DNA from: Halorarum halophilum
GTDB lineage: Archaea > Halobacteriota > Halobacteria > Halobacteriales > Haloferacaceae
Length of the DNA stretch: 64,000 bases
Assembly (NCBI RefSeq): GCF_013401515.1
Contig: NZ_CP058529.1
Location: 1,736,001 to 1,800,000 of the forward strand
Reading direction: 5' to 3'
Shown: positions 16,528-25,882 of the stretch, one piece after another
Numbering within the stretch: position 1 is the first letter of the stretch
Layout of the letters: the number at the start of each line of letters is the position of its first letter
The notes under the pieces: model-generated
What the model was told of the DNA's origin: nothing
Database searches by the model: none
What the model saw: the letters and a program-made list of their open reading frames with translations, nothing else
Made by a program: the position numbers and the translations under genes

Positions 16528-16697
16528 GGCCAGTCGGCAAGCAGGTCGAACGCTGACTTTCCGTGGCTCGTCGCTCTTCTGGACAGGAATCAGTGGGAGT
16601 AAAAGGAGTCGCGAGACTTTCGCGGTCGTCCCTGTGACCGTAATGCTCTAGAAGTAATGGGGGAGACACTATCGAACGAAGGCAGTCCGAATGAGTT

Positions 16698-17321
16698 CTA
16701 TTCCGACCGAGTAAGGCCAACCCTGCCGTCGCTCGTATCCAGTTCGAACCCCGCGTCGACGAGCCAGTCCCGCGACGCGCCCTCCCCGTGCAGCAGCACC
16801 TCCACGAGGTCCTCGGGTTCGTCCACGTCGGTCGCGAGCCGCCACGAGTCCACCTCGCGCACGCTCGCGCCGACGTCCCGCGCGGCCCGGAGGTGGTCCA
16901 GGTACGAGGCGCCGTGGTAGTCCACCCGGAACTCCGGGTGTCGGACGACGAGCGCGTTCGTCCCGCCGCCGCGCCCCGGCGCGATCACCACGTCGCCGCC
17001 GGCGGTCAGTCGCGAGAGCGCGGCGGGCGTGGCGAGCGCGAGGTCGGCCATCACGACGGCGACCGGTTCGTCGTCGGAGGCGCCGTGCTCGCGGAGCGCG
17101 TCGTTCACCGCCTCGGTCAGCGGCCGGTCGTCCACCGTCTGAGCGACGTCGCGGTCCTGTCGCTCGGTGGCGAGCAGGTGGGGCGAGAAGTCGGCCGCCC
17201 GAAGCGCGTCGAGCACGTCGCTCAGCATCGCGTCGGCGAAGGATCGGCGCTCGGACGCCGTCAGAACGTCCGCGAGGCGCGTCTTCGGCCGCTCGGCCGC
17301 GAACGGCACGATCGCGCGCAT
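16698..17321 (-). CDS. cofC: 2-phospho-L-lactate guanylyltransferase CofC
   Basis: A 207-residue nucleotidyltransferase that joins GTP to 2-phospholactate in F420 synthesis, giving lactyl-2-diphospho-5'-guanosine. The N terminus MRAIVPFAAERPKTRLADVL holds the nucleotide-binding Lys/Arg; VVMADLALATPAAL and VIAPGRGGGTNALVV form the rest of the GT-A-like active site. It is the third gene of the minus-strand cetZ1 - secreted protein - cofC run, with a 1-bp gap to the gene before it. The same gene order is known in Haloferax. Confidence 0.94.
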   Translation of the reverse strand: MRAIVPFAAERPKTRLADVLTASERRSFADAMLSDVLDALRAADFSPHLLATERQDRDVAQTVDDRPLTEAVNDALREHGASDDEPVAVVMADLALATPAALSRLTAGGDVVIAPGRGGGTNALVVRHPEFRVDYHGASYLDHLRAARDVGASVREVDSWRLATDVDEPEDLVEVLLHGEGASRDWLVDAGFELDTSDGRVGLTRSE

Positions 17322-17322
17322 C

Positions 17323-18114
17323 TCAACCGAGTCGATCGTAGTTGTCCTGCCCGGAGCGCCAGTACAGGACGCCCCCGACGAGGACCGCGAGCACGAGCAG
17401 GCCCGCGACGCCGTAGATGATGAGCTGGTTCCGCTGCTGATCGCTGGAGGCCTGGTTCGCCTCGCGCTCGGATCGCTCGGCGAGCGTGACCGCGTTGTCG
17501 AAGTTGCCGGCCTCGTAGGCGTTCACGGCGCTGTCGAACGTCTCCTCCGCGTTCGTCGGGTTGCCGGCCGAGTCGATGGCGGCCGCCGCCGAGTCGAGCG
17601 CCTCGCGCGCCTCGCGGCTCTCTTGGGTGTACTGGGTCGCGTTCTCCGCGACGATCTCGTTGGAGTCCCCGCCCTGACGCACCTGCTGGAGTTCGACCAG
17701 CCGGAACTCGGCCTGCCGCTCGTAGTCGTACGCCTCGATCGGGGGGACGGTGCCGGTCACGCGGACCCGGACCTCGTCGTGGCCGTCGTCGATGGAGACC
17801 GAGGCCCCCTCGAACGACTCCCCGTCGTAGGACTCCTGGTCCACCTGGTTGCCCGCCTGGTCGTAGTACGTCACCGTCCAGGTGACGTTCCCGAGGCCGG
17901 TCGAGCCGGCGAGCTGCCAGCTGTCGTACTCGCCGTACAGTTCGGCGAGCGTCAACGTGGCCGTGACCTCCTCGCCGACCTCGGCGGTGTCGGGCAGGTC
18001 CTGCTCGCCGACCGAGACGGCAGCCGCTGGCGCGACGGCCGTCACGAGGAGCGAGAGTACGATGAGGACCTGGACGAGCCTAGAACAGCGATTCGAGCTC
18101 GTCTTCGTCATCAC
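17323..18114 (-). CDS. Signal-peptide-bearing, C-terminally anchored protein downstream of cetZ1
   Basis: A 263-residue exported protein. Residues about 12-32 form a Sec-type signal peptide (VLIVLSLLVTAVAPAAAVS). The ectodomain (33-225) is beta-rich, then helical with NAEETFDSAVNAYEAGNFDN, resembling a TPR-like helix pair. A membrane helix near 233-251 (LIIYGVAGLLVLAVLVGGVL) is followed by a short charged tail, giving an outside-in topology. Its start overlaps the end of cetZ1 by 35 bp, implying translational coupling. The function is unknown. The conserved position suggests a role linked to the cell surface or to CetZ. Confidence 0.82.
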   Translation of the reverse strand: MMTKTSSNRCSRLVQVLIVLSLLVTAVAPAAAVSVGEQDLPDTAEVGEEVTATLTLAELYGEYDSWQLAGSTGLGNVTWTVTYYDQAGNQVDQESYDGESFEGASVSIDDGHDEVRVRVTGTVPPIEAYDYERQAEFRLVELQQVRQGGDSNEIVAENATQYTQESREAREALDSAAAAIDSAGNPTNAEETFDSAVNAYEAGNFDNAVTLAERSEREANQASSDQQRNQLIIYGVAGLLVLAVLVGGVLYWRSGQDNYDRLG

Positions 18115-19261
18115 TTACCAGGTTGTCCAGGTTGTCGTCGCTCTCCTGCCGGATCTCGTCGATGTTGTCTTGCGCCTCGATGGCGACCTGCTGGAGCTCC
18201 TTGATGCGCGGGACGTTCGTCACGCCCGACAGCAGGATGACCGCCGCAACGAAGCCCGAACCGCTGACGGGGTAGTCGCCGCCGCGGACCTCCATCGAGC
18301 CGGTCTGCTCTTCGAGCCACTTCCGGCCGCGCTCGATGCCCTTGCGGTTGAGGTGCTGGGGCGGGCCGGCCATGACGAGCAGGGCGCGCTCTGCGCCCTC
18401 GATCTCGCAGGGCAGGGTGAGCCGCCCGAGCGCCGCCTTGCGGACGAGCGACGTGATGCGGTTGGTCGTGTGGGCCGTGTCGAGCCCCTCGTCGCCGCCG
18501 TCGTCGCCGGTGAGCCGCGAGAGCAGGCCGCCGGAGGACTTCTCCTCGACCTCCTCGCTGGCGTAGCCGACCGTCGACACGCCGCCGCCGCTGAGCGTGT
18601 TGATGATCTCGCTGGAGTCGACGACCGACTCCGCGACCTCCTGGCCGGCCTCGACCTCGCCGGCGCCGAAGAGGATGCCGAACCGCTTGACGATCTCCTC
18701 GTTGATCTCGTCGTAGCCGCCCGACACCGACTCGCCGGTCTTGCGCCACGCGTCGTTGTCGAACACCATGAGGTTGTCCACCTCACGGACGAACGTCTGG
18801 AACGAACGCGCCGCGTTGAGCGTGTAGATGCCGCCCTCGTCCGAGCCAGGCAGGACTCCCAGTCCGTAGACGGGTTCGGTGTAGATGCGCTTGAGGTGCT
18901 TCGCGAGCACGGGCGCACCGCCCGACCCGGAGCCGCCGCCCAGCCCGGAGACCACGAGGAACGCGTCGACCTCGTGGACCGGGATGGAGTCGACGGCGCC
19001 CTGCACCTCGTCGATGTCCTCCTCGGCGATCTCCGCGCCGAGCTCGTTGTCGGCGCCGACCCCGTGACCCTTGACGCGCGACTGTCCGATCAGCACGCGC
19101 TGGTCCTGTGGGATGTTCTCCAGTCCCATGAGGTCGGCCTTCGCCGTGTTCACAGCGACCGCGGCGCGAACGATGTCGCTCCCCGTCCGACGGTCGTAGT
19201 CGACGAACGTATCGACGATCTTTCCCCCTGCTTGTCCGAAACCGATGAGTGCGAGTTTCAT
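18080..19261 (-). CDS. cetZ1: Tubulin-like cell-shape protein CetZ1
   Basis: A 393-residue GTPase of the CetZ family, which controls shape and motility in haloarchaea. The N-terminal nucleotide fold starts MKLALIGFGQAGGKIVD; the tubulin signature is GGGSGSG at 108-114, where the usual Thr is Ser. The T7-like region GGYDEINEEIVKRFG and the C-terminal activation domain are complete. It ends with the acidic tail DDEDELESLF that is typical of CetZ1 orthologues. A GGAGG ribosome-binding site and a TATA box precede it. The downstream genes overlap or abut it. The CetZ1 assignment rests on remembered near-identity over several blocks. Confidence 0.95.
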   Translation of the reverse strand: MKLALIGFGQAGGKIVDTFVDYDRRTGSDIVRAAVAVNTAKADLMGLENIPQDQRVLIGQSRVKGHGVGADNELGAEIAEEDIDEVQGAVDSIPVHEVDAFLVVSGLGGGSGSGGAPVLAKHLKRIYTEPVYGLGVLPGSDEGGIYTLNAARSFQTFVREVDNLMVFDNDAWRKTGESVSGGYDEINEEIVKRFGILFGAGEVEAGQEVAESVVDSSEIINTLSGGGVSTVGYASEEVEEKSSGGLLSRLTGDDGGDEGLDTAHTTNRITSLVRKAALGRLTLPCEIEGAERALLVMAGPPQHLNRKGIERGRKWLEEQTGSMEVRGGDYPVSGSGFVAAVILLSGVTNVPRIKELQQVAIEAQDNIDEIRQESDDNLDNLVSDDEDELESLF

Positions 19262-19588
19262 GCGTCTCCCCTCCTCATTAGCCGAGAAACAGTTTCAGCG
19301 TGGATAAAAGGTTTGTGTTGGGGGTATCGATTCTGAGAGCCGCCGGGCCCCCGTGCTGGCCCGGAAACCGCACGACTGCGTCCAGGTAAGCTCTCCTTTC
19401 CGGCACCGGTCGAGCGTCCGACAGCTGTCTGACTTGCCATCGTTCTGTCTCGTCTCGGGAGGCTATCCGCATTAGTTACTCCCGCCATAACTCCGGTGGT
19501 AACCGTCCCTTACCAGTCGTCTCGGTCGTACTACCTCGAGAAGTTGGACTATCTGTAGGTCTGGAGAGTTCAGTGGGCCGGGGTGAGC
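19262..19588. other. Intergenic region upstream of cetZ1
   Basis: Apart from the cetZ1 promoter elements, the 327 bases hold no gene. The part nearest 19589 is downstream of the epimerase-like gene, which reads toward cetZ1's promoter on the same strand. No clear terminator hairpin is seen. Confidence 0.4.
19270..19313 (-). promoter_or_regulatory. cetZ1 promoter and Shine-Dalgarno site
   Basis: On the minus strand a TATA-like cttttatcca (19301-19310) lies about 45 bp upstream of the ATG, and gaggagggg with a GGAGG core (19270-19274) lies 8 bp before it. The combination predicts a transcript with a leader of about 20 nt, unlike the leaderless genes common in this window. Confidence 0.6.
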
Positions 19589-20527
19589 TTACGCCGGCGT
19601 ACCGGTCCGTCGAGCCGTTCCCCCTCTCCCCTCCAGCCCCAGGTACTCCGCGAACGTCGTGAGGTCGGCCTCCCGCACGTCGAACGCCCCGATGGCGTTG
19701 TCGCGCGTGGTGTTGTCGAACTCGAGCGAGCGGTACTGATCGGGCCCCATCGGGAACCCGAGCGTCCCCAGCACCGTCAATCCGACCTTCGCAAGTCCCA
19801 TGGGGAGGCCGACGACGGAGACGGACTTCCCCTCGGACTCGTACACCATGTCGGTGATCTGCCGGAGCGTGAGCACCTCGGGGCCGCCCAGTTCGTACGT
19901 CTCCCCGAGGTGGTCGTCGTCCTCGACCGCGTCCGCGAGCATGGGCACGAGGTCGCCGACCCAGATCGGCTGGAACCGCGTCTCCCCGCCGCCCGGCAGC
20001 GGGTACACCGGCAAGCCCGGGGCGAACATCCCCTTCATGCGCTTCGTGAACGAGACGAACTCCCCCCCGTCGCCGAAGACGACCGAGGGCCGGGTGATCA
20101 CGTGGGGCAGGTCGCTGTCGCGGACCGCCGCCTCCGCGCGGCCCTTGGCCCGGATGTAGTGGGTGTCGCCGTCCGGGTCGGCGCCGAGCGCAGACTGCTG
20201 GACGAACCGCCCCACGTCGGCCTCCTCGGCCGCCCGCAGGAGGTTCTCGGTTCCCAGTCGGTGGACCCTGTCGTGCATCTCGTTGCCGCCGTCGGGCGTG
20301 AACAGCGGGGAGAGAGCGACGAGGTTGACGACCGCGTCCGCGCCCGCGGGTGCGTCGCGGACTGAGTCGTAGTCGGTCACGTCGCCCCGGACCGTCTCCA
20401 CGCCGTCCGGGAGGTCTGCGTCGTCCGGCGAGCGGGCCATCGCCGTCACGTCGTGGCCCCGCTCGTCGAGTTCCCGGCAGAGGTACCGCCCGATGAAACC
20501 GTCGCCGCCCGCGATGAGGACCTGCAT
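19589..20527 (-). CDS. NAD(P)-binding epimerase-like protein (NDUFA9/complex I-like SDR)
   Basis: A 312-residue atypical extended SDR. The Rossmann motif is MQVLIAGGDGFIGRYLC (GxxGxxG form), followed by RGDVTDYDSV for the adenine site, NLVALSPLF, and a modified active site where the usual YxxxK is YIRAKGRAE. C-terminal RFQPIWVGDLVPMLADAV and YELGGPEVLTLRQITDMVY are typical of the NDUFA9/YfcH-like subgroup. Such proteins often bind nucleotide without a known substrate in archaea. It is a single minus-strand gene divergent from pyrG. Confidence 0.9.
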   Translation of the reverse strand: MQVLIAGGDGFIGRYLCRELDERGHDVTAMARSPDDADLPDGVETVRGDVTDYDSVRDAPAGADAVVNLVALSPLFTPDGGNEMHDRVHRLGTENLLRAAEEADVGRFVQQSALGADPDGDTHYIRAKGRAEAAVRDSDLPHVITRPSVVFGDGGEFVSFTKRMKGMFAPGLPVYPLPGGGETRFQPIWVGDLVPMLADAVEDDDHLGETYELGGPEVLTLRQITDMVYESEGKSVSVVGLPMGLAKVGLTVLGTLGFPMGPDQYRSLEFDNTTRDNAIGAFDVREADLTTFAEYLGLEGRGGTARRTGTPA

Positions 20528-20742
20528 ACGTACAGGTGTTGACGCGGCCGTGACATAACCTTGCGGGGCCGTGACCGGAGCTGTTCGTGTGGTGAGAGCG
20601 AGGTAGCGACCGGGAGGTTTCCTCCGTCAGTCCGAGTCCGTCCCGTGTGCAGACCGACCGAGTACCGCCCGGAGGACGTCATCGAACCGACCACTCCGCG
20701 TCCCTCCGAAACGGTTTTCCACGGGCCTGACGCACGGTCAGT

Positions 20743-22401
20743 ATGCCGACAGAGGAAACGGGGTACGACCCGACACTGGGTCGCAAATTCATCTTCGTCA
20801 CCGGCGGTGTCATGTCCGGGCTGGGAAAGGGCATCACGGCCGCGTCTACCGGCCGCCTCCTCGCCAACGCCGGGTTCGACGTGACGGCGGTGAAGATCGA
20901 CCCCTACCTGAACGTGGACGCGGGGACGATGAACCCGTACCAGCACGGCGAGGTGTACGTACTGAAGGACGGTGGCGAGGTGGACCTCGACCTGGGGAAC
21001 TACGAGCGCTTCCTCGGGGTCGACATGACCTCCGACCACAACGTCACCACGGGGAAGACGTACCAGCACGTCATCGACAAGGAGCGCGCCGGCGACTACC
21101 TCGGGAAGACGGTCCAGGTCATCCCGCACGTCACCGACGACATCAAGCGGCGCATCCGCGAGGCCGCCGAGGGGACCGACGTCTGCATCGTCGAGATCGG
21201 CGGCACCGTCGGCGACATCGAGGGGATGCCGTACCTCGAGGCGCTCCGCCAGTTCGCCCACGAGGAGCCCGATGACAACGTCCTCTTCACCCACGTCACA
21301 CTCGTCCCGTACTCGAAGAACGGCGAGCAGAAGACGAAGCCGACCCAGCACTCGGTCAAGGAGCTCCGGAGCATCGGCCTCCAGCCCGACATCGTCGTCG
21401 GGCGCTGTGACGACAAACTCGACCCGGCGACGAAGGAGAAGATCGCCCTGTTCGGCGACGTCCCGACGGACGCGGTGTTCTCGAACCCCGACGTCGAGGA
21501 CGTGTACCACGTCCCGCTCGTCGTCGAGGAGGAGGGGCTCGACGAGTACGTGATGGAGCGACTCGGCCTCGCCGGCGAGGCGCTCCCCGAGGGCGAGCGC
21601 GAGAACACCTGGCGGAACCTCGTCACGCGCGAGCGAACGGGCGAGGTCGACATCGCGCTGGTCGGCAAGTACGACCTCGAGGACGCGTACATGTCGGTCC
21701 ACGAGTCGCTGAAGCACGCCGGACTGGAGCGCGGCGTCGACGTGAACGTCCAGTGGGTCAACTCCGACGAGATGCTCGACCACCACGACGAGCGCCTCCG
21801 GGAGGCCGACGGCGTCGTCGTCCCCGGCGGCTTCGGCTCGCGGGGGACGGCCGGGAAGATCGAGGCCATCCGCTACGCCCGCGAGCACGACGTCCCGTTC
21901 CTGGGGCTCTGTCTCGGCTTCCAGATGGCCGTCGTCGAGCACGCGCGGAACGTGCTCGGGCTCGAGGACGCCCACTCGGCCGAACTCGACCCCAACACAG
22001 CGCACCCGGTCATCGACCTCCTCCCCGAGCAGGCCGACGAGGACGACATGGGCGGGACGATGCGTCTCGGCGCCCACGAGACGGAGATTCTGCCGGGCAC
22101 GCTCGCCCACGAGGTGTACGGCGCGGATGTCTGCGTCGAACGCCACCGCCACCGCTACGAGGTGAACCCCGAGTACATCGACGACCTGGAGGCCGGCGAC
22201 CTGGCGTTCTCCGGCCGGGCGGGCCGTCGGATGGAGATCCTCGAGCGCGCGGACCACCCGTACTTCCTCGGCACGCAGTTCCACCCCGAGTTCCGCTCGC
22301 GCCCGGACCGCGCCAGCCCGCCGTTCGTCGGCCTGCTCGACGCGGTCCTGGAGCGTACCGACCCGCGTGGAGGAGCGGACGAAGAGGGGGTGACCCTCTG
22401 A
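20743..22401 (+). CDS. pyrG: CTP synthase
   Basis: A 552-residue glutamine amidotransferase making CTP from UTP, ATP and glutamine. The synthetase domain (1-280) has [17 protein letters not shown] (P loop), [20 protein letters not shown] and [20 protein letters not shown]. The class I GATase domain has Cys390 in [13 protein letters not shown] and a C-terminal [11 protein letters not shown] with the His-Glu pair. The stop codon shares a base with the ATG of the GMP synthase subunit (TGATG), so the two nucleotide-aminating enzymes are coupled. Complete and of normal length. Confidence 0.98.
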   Translation: MPTEETGYDPTLGRKFIFVTGGVMSGLGKGITAASTGRLLANAGFDVTAVKIDPYLNVDAGTMNPYQHGEVYVLKDGGEVDLDLGNYERFLGVDMTSDHNVTTGKTYQHVIDKERAGDYLGKTVQVIPHVTDDIKRRIREAAEGTDVCIVEIGGTVGDIEGMPYLEALRQFAHEEPDDNVLFTHVTLVPYSKNGEQKTKPTQHSVKELRSIGLQPDIVVGRCDDKLDPATKEKIALFGDVPTDAVFSNPDVEDVYHVPLVVEEEGLDEYVMERLGLAGEALPEGERENTWRNLVTRERTGEVDIALVGKYDLEDAYMSVHESLKHAGLERGVDVNVQWVNSDEMLDHHDERLREADGVVVPGGFGSRGTAGKIEAIRYAREHDVPFLGLCLGFQMAVVEHARNVLGLEDAHSAELDPNTAHPVIDLLPEQADEDDMGGTMRLGAHETEILPGTLAHEVYGADVCVERHRHRYEVNPEYIDDLEAGDLAFSGRAGRRMEILERADHPYFLGTQFHPEFRSRPDRASPPFVGLLDAVLERTDPRGGADEEGVTL

Positions 22402-23318
22402 TGGTGGACGCAGACGCCTTCATCGAGGAGGCCACAGCCGAGATCAGCGACGAGGTCGGCGACGCCAACGCCGTCATCGCGCTCTCGGGCGGCGTCGACT
22501 CCTCGGTCGCGGCGGCGCTCGCGTACCGCGCGCTCGGCGACCGACTCACACCGGTGTACGTCGACACGGGGCTGATGCGGAAGGGGGAGACGGACGCCAT
22601 CCGCGAGACGTTCTCGTTCATGGACTCGCTGCGGGTCGTGGAGGCGCAGGACCGCTTCCTCGACGCGCTGTCGGGCGTGACCGACCCCGAGGAGAAGCGG
22701 AACGTCATCGGCGAGGGGTTCATTCGCGAGTTCGAGCGCGAGGCGAAGGAGGCCGACGCGGACTACCTCGTCCAGGGGACCATCTACCCCGACCGCATCG
22801 AGAGCGAGGGGAACATCAAGTCCCACCACAACGTCGGCGGCCTGCCCGACGTGGTCGACTTCGAGGGCATCGTCGAACCCGTCCGCGACCTGTACAAGGA
22901 CGAGGTCCGCGAGGTCGCCCGGGCGCTCGACCTGGAGGAGGTCGTCTCCGAGCGCATGCCGTTCCCGGGCCCGGGCCTCGCGGTCCGCGTCGTCGGCGAG
23001 GTCACCCGCGAGAAGGTCGAGGTGGCCCGCGCGGCGTGCCACGTCGTCGAGGAGGAGACCGAGGAGCACGACCCCTGGCAGGCGTTCGCCGCCGTCCTCG
23101 GCAAGGCGACGGGCGTGAAGGGCGACAACCGCGTCCACGGCTGGGTCGTCAGCGTCCGGTCCGTGGAGTCGCGCGACGGGATGACCGCCCGCGCGCAGGA
23201 ACTGCCGTGGAAGACGCTCCAGCGGATCCAGTCGCGGATCACCGGCGAGAACGAGAACGTGGCCCGCGTCGTGTACGACGTGACGCACAAGCCGCCCGCG
23301 ACGATCGAGTACGAGTAG
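22401..23318 (+). CDS. guaAB: GMP synthase subunit B (ATP pyrophosphatase/dimerisation)
   Basis: A 305-residue protein that aminates XMP to GMP using ammonia from a separate glutaminase subunit, as in archaea generally. SGGVDSS at 29-35 is the PP-loop; later motifs include [20 protein letters not shown] and [18 protein letters not shown], ending in [11 protein letters not shown]. The start at 22401 overlaps the pyrG stop by one base. The glutaminase subunit (guaAA) is not in the window. Confidence 0.97.
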   Translation: MVDADAFIEEATAEISDEVGDANAVIALSGGVDSSVAAALAYRALGDRLTPVYVDTGLMRKGETDAIRETFSFMDSLRVVEAQDRFLDALSGVTDPEEKRNVIGEGFIREFEREAKEADADYLVQGTIYPDRIESEGNIKSHHNVGGLPDVVDFEGIVEPVRDLYKDEVREVARALDLEEVVSERMPFPGPGLAVRVVGEVTREKVEVARAACHVVEEETEEHDPWQAFAAVLGKATGVKGDNRVHGWVVSVRSVESRDGMTARAQELPWKTLQRIQSRITGENENVARVVYDVTHKPPATIEYE

Positions 23319-23936
23319 GTTCGGTTCGGATATTCTGGCGACTTCTTTCTGTTCGTGAGTTCTCGAGCGCGAGCTGTGAACTGGATCACGACTGGCTTTC
23401 AGTCCCGCCCTGGGGACGGTCAGGCGAGCGTCGTGTGTCCTCCCCACGCCTCCCCGGCGGGCGCGGCTCCCGGCCCTCCGCGAGACTCACCTCGTTCGAC
23501 TTGCGCGCTCTCGTTCGCTCCCTCCGGTCGCTCACGAGAACTTCGGGGCCGCTCGCGTGGCGCCCGCACGCATCCCCCCGACAGTTGGCCGGCGAACGCT
23601 CGGGAGGACTACCGACGGCGTTTTCGTTCGGTAGTCGGGTCGTGTCCCTGGGCCGAGATTCGGCAGGGTGGGGATGGAAGGGACCACGGCTTTCACGGGC
23701 GCGCTGCGCCCGTGAACTCAGGAGAGCTTGCTGTCCAGTTGCTCGGCGAACCCCGACCCCGCAAGCACCGCAGGCCGAAGGCCGAGGAGCGCAGCGTGGG
23801 GCGCGGGAGCCGAGAGCCGTGGGCGCTTCCGAGGCGTTCCAATTCGCACTGCGGACGGAATACACGTCAACACGAACATCCGAGAACCAAATCGCGAATA
23901 CAACCCCTTTTCACCGCCGGGGCGCTCCAGCAAGCC
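23319..23936. other. Long intergenic region with repeat-like sequence
   Basis: The 618 bases contain no frame with convincing coding character; the apparent frames are Arg/Ser-rich with poor codon use. A tggctttcagtcccgccc motif near 23391 and gggtggggatggaaggg near 23665 recall the repeat family also seen near 14520. Stretches such as ctcgttcgctccctccggtcgctcacgag form small palindromes. The right edge contains the promoter of the small gene at 23937. Confidence 0.4.
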
Positions 23937-24266
23937 ATGACGAGTAAAACCGCCATCGTCGCCGGTCCCGACGAGGAGCGCCTCGCGGACGCCCTCGAGT
24001 CCCACGGGTTCGGCGTCACCCGCATCGAGGACGTCGTCTCCGGCGAGACCCTCCGCGAAGCGGGTATCGACGGCGCCGCGCTGTTCGTCCTCACGGACCT
24101 CGAGGAGGCGACGAGCATCGCCGTCGCGAAGGAACTGAACCCGGACGTCCGCGTGGTCGCGTACGCCCACGACTCGCTCCCGGAGTTCGCGAAGGCGCAG
24201 GCGGACCTCGCGGTCGACCCCGACCTCCTCGCCGCCGACGTGGTCGCCGAGGAACTCGCGGCGTAG
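23937..24266 (+). CDS. Small Rossmann-like haloarchaeal protein (DUF7126-like)
   Basis: A 109-residue protein starting MTSKTAIVAGPDEERLADAL, with alternating beta strands and helices: VTRIEDVV, ALFVLTDLEEATSIAVAKEL, VRVVAYAHDSLPEFAKAQA. The pattern is that of a short TrkA-N-like or receiver-like alpha/beta fold without the GxGxxG. Relatives are sometimes labelled CTP synthetase in haloarchaea because of their position near pyrG; nothing in the sequence supports that activity. The ATG at 23937 is chosen because longer frames extend into noncoding sequence. Function unknown. Confidence 0.8.
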   Translation: MTSKTAIVAGPDEERLADALESHGFGVTRIEDVVSGETLREAGIDGAALFVLTDLEEATSIAVAKELNPDVRVVAYAHDSLPEFAKAQADLAVDPDLLAADVVAEELAA

Positions 24267-24626
24267 CTACTGCGAGACCGCTTCCATCGCCCGCTCGATC
24301 CTGTCCGCCCCTTCGGCGTCCTCGTACGCCTCCATGAACGACCGCGCGACGTCGAGCGCCTCGTCCCGGCCCTCCACGTCGGCGATCGGGTCCATGCGGT
24401 CCGGGTTGTCGAAGGACCCCTGGACGACGCCGACCCGCCAGCGATCGGTGTCGGCGTGGGGGACGTTCGGCTCCGAGGGGAACACTCGTAGTCCCACCTC
24501 CGCGCCCTCCCGCTCGTACAGGACCGATGCCCGGGCGTCGTCGGTCGACGGCATCGCCTCCATGCTCTCCGCCTCCGACCAGCCCACCGGGAAGCTCTCG
24601 TCGTCCGAAGTGTCGGATCCGACCAT
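24267..24626 (-). CDS. Small acidic haloarchaeal protein of unknown function
   Basis: A 119-residue acidic protein with no membrane segment. The ATG at 24626 is preferred over a GTG 24 bp upstream because a cttaggtg TATA-like box lies about 27 bp before it. The core has VLYEREGAEVGLRVFPSEP, RWRVGVVQGSFDNPD and EALDVARSFMEAYEDAEG, predicting three strands and a final helix. The gene converges head-on with its neighbour with no gap. No family is recognised. Confidence 0.7.
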   Translation of the reverse strand: MVGSDTSDDESFPVGWSEAESMEAMPSTDDARASVLYEREGAEVGLRVFPSEPNVPHADTDRWRVGVVQGSFDNPDRMDPIADVEGRDEALDVARSFMEAYEDAEGADRIERAMEAVSQ

Positions 24627-24861
24627 GGTACCAGTTCGGCTGGAAGACACCTAAGCGCGGGGGCCGACGCCGACCGACGACGGCCCACGTCGCCCGCGGG
24701 GAGGGCGAGGCTCGAACACCCGCGACCGGTCGGACCGGGCGACTGCCGCACCGAACCGTCCCTTAATCGGGCTTAATTCGGGTTCAGAGCGCTTCAAATC
24801 GGGGAACTCGCGTTCGGCGTTTCCCCTATTCATGTAGTGTGGGGTCCAGGGGGAAATCGCG

Positions 24862-25656
24862 ATGAACGCACATGGACTGCTGGTGGTCTTCGTCGTCGCG
24901 CTCATGGTGAGTGCCGGCGCCGGGGCCGCCGCGACAGGGGCGGAGGGAACGGACACGACGACCACAGAGACGGCGACGGAGACAGGGACCGAAACGGAAC
25001 CCGTCGACTACGACGCGGACGCGAGCTACGATAACGGCACGGTGACGTTCGTCGTCGCCGAGAGCGGCTCCGGCGTCGACGGGCTGGACGTCAGCGTCGA
25101 CAACGAGTCGGTCGGCACGACCGACGCGAACGGGACCGTGACGTTCGACTCGAACGAGTCGGAGATCGAGATCGAGGTCTCGGGCGAGAACGTCACTGGC
25201 GAGTTCGAGTACGCGCTCGAGAACGGCACTCTCACCCTCGTCGAGGGCGGGTTCGAGTACGCAGACGGAGCGGAGGACGAGGCGCGCGGGCCGCCGACGG
25301 ATATGCCCCCGCAGGCGAACGACCGCGTCTCCCAGATCCACGGCATCATCAACGCCTTCCTCGACGGTAACCTCGACGAGGACACGACCCTCGGCGCCGC
25401 GCTGAGCGACATCGTCTCCCAGAAGAAGGACGCGTCCGAGCGGGGCGCGCCCGACGACGCCGGGAAGCCCGACGACGCTGGAAAGCCCGACGACGTCGGC
25501 CCGTCCGACGACGCTGACGACGGGGAGGAGTCGGACGACGCGGAGAACGATGAAGATGACGAGGACGAAGACGATGAGGAAGACGAGGACGACTCGAACG
25601 GGAAGAGCGACGACCGCGGGAACCGCGGCAACGGAAACGGTAACGGTCGACCGTAG
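24862..25656 (+). CDS. Secreted, highly acidic Ig-like/Asp-repeat protein
   Basis: A 264-residue exported protein. Residues 1-24 form a signal peptide (LLVVFVVALMVSAGAGAAA). A Thr/Glu linker follows, then a small beta domain (about 50-135) with VTFVVAESGSGVDGLDVSVD and several N-glycosylation sequons (NGT, NES, NVT). Residues 145-190 are helical, and the end is disordered: three PDDAGK/PDDVG repeats and a run of Asp/Glu, closing with NGNGNGR. No lipobox or anchor is seen, so it is probably released or held by charge at the surface. Function unknown. An aggggga ribosome-binding-like stretch precedes the ATG. Confidence 0.8.
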   Translation: MNAHGLLVVFVVALMVSAGAGAAATGAEGTDTTTTETATETGTETEPVDYDADASYDNGTVTFVVAESGSGVDGLDVSVDNESVGTTDANGTVTFDSNESEIEIEVSGENVTGEFEYALENGTLTLVEGGFEYADGAEDEARGPPTDMPPQANDRVSQIHGIINAFLDGNLDEDTTLGAALSDIVSQKKDASERGAPDDAGKPDDAGKPDDVGPSDDADDGEESDDAENDEDDEDEDDEEDEDDSNGKSDDRGNRGNGNGNGRP

Positions 25657-25882
25657 GCCCGAGTTCGTTCCCGTCGGACGCGGATGAGGCGTCCGCGGGC
25701 GCGACCGGAACCGACCGCAGGTCGCCGCCGACCGACGGACGGCAACTGAACGCGGACGCGCCTCGCCGGGGGCGCGACTCGGAGGCACGCGACGGGTGGG
25801 CGCCGACCGCCCGCGGCGGTATCGGGGGGCACTGATTCGGGCACCCACACACGCTTTTTGTCCAGCGGGAGAACGTCACACC

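Noticed and set aside
20446-22284. 612-codon minus-strand frame opposite pyrG
   Set aside because: Antisense artefact of pyrG; no motif, composition unlike halo proteins.
23386-23865. 159-codon minus-strand frame in the gap after guaAB
   Set aside because: Arg/Ser/Pro-rich, no domain, overlaps repeat-like sequence and the upstream region of the next gene.
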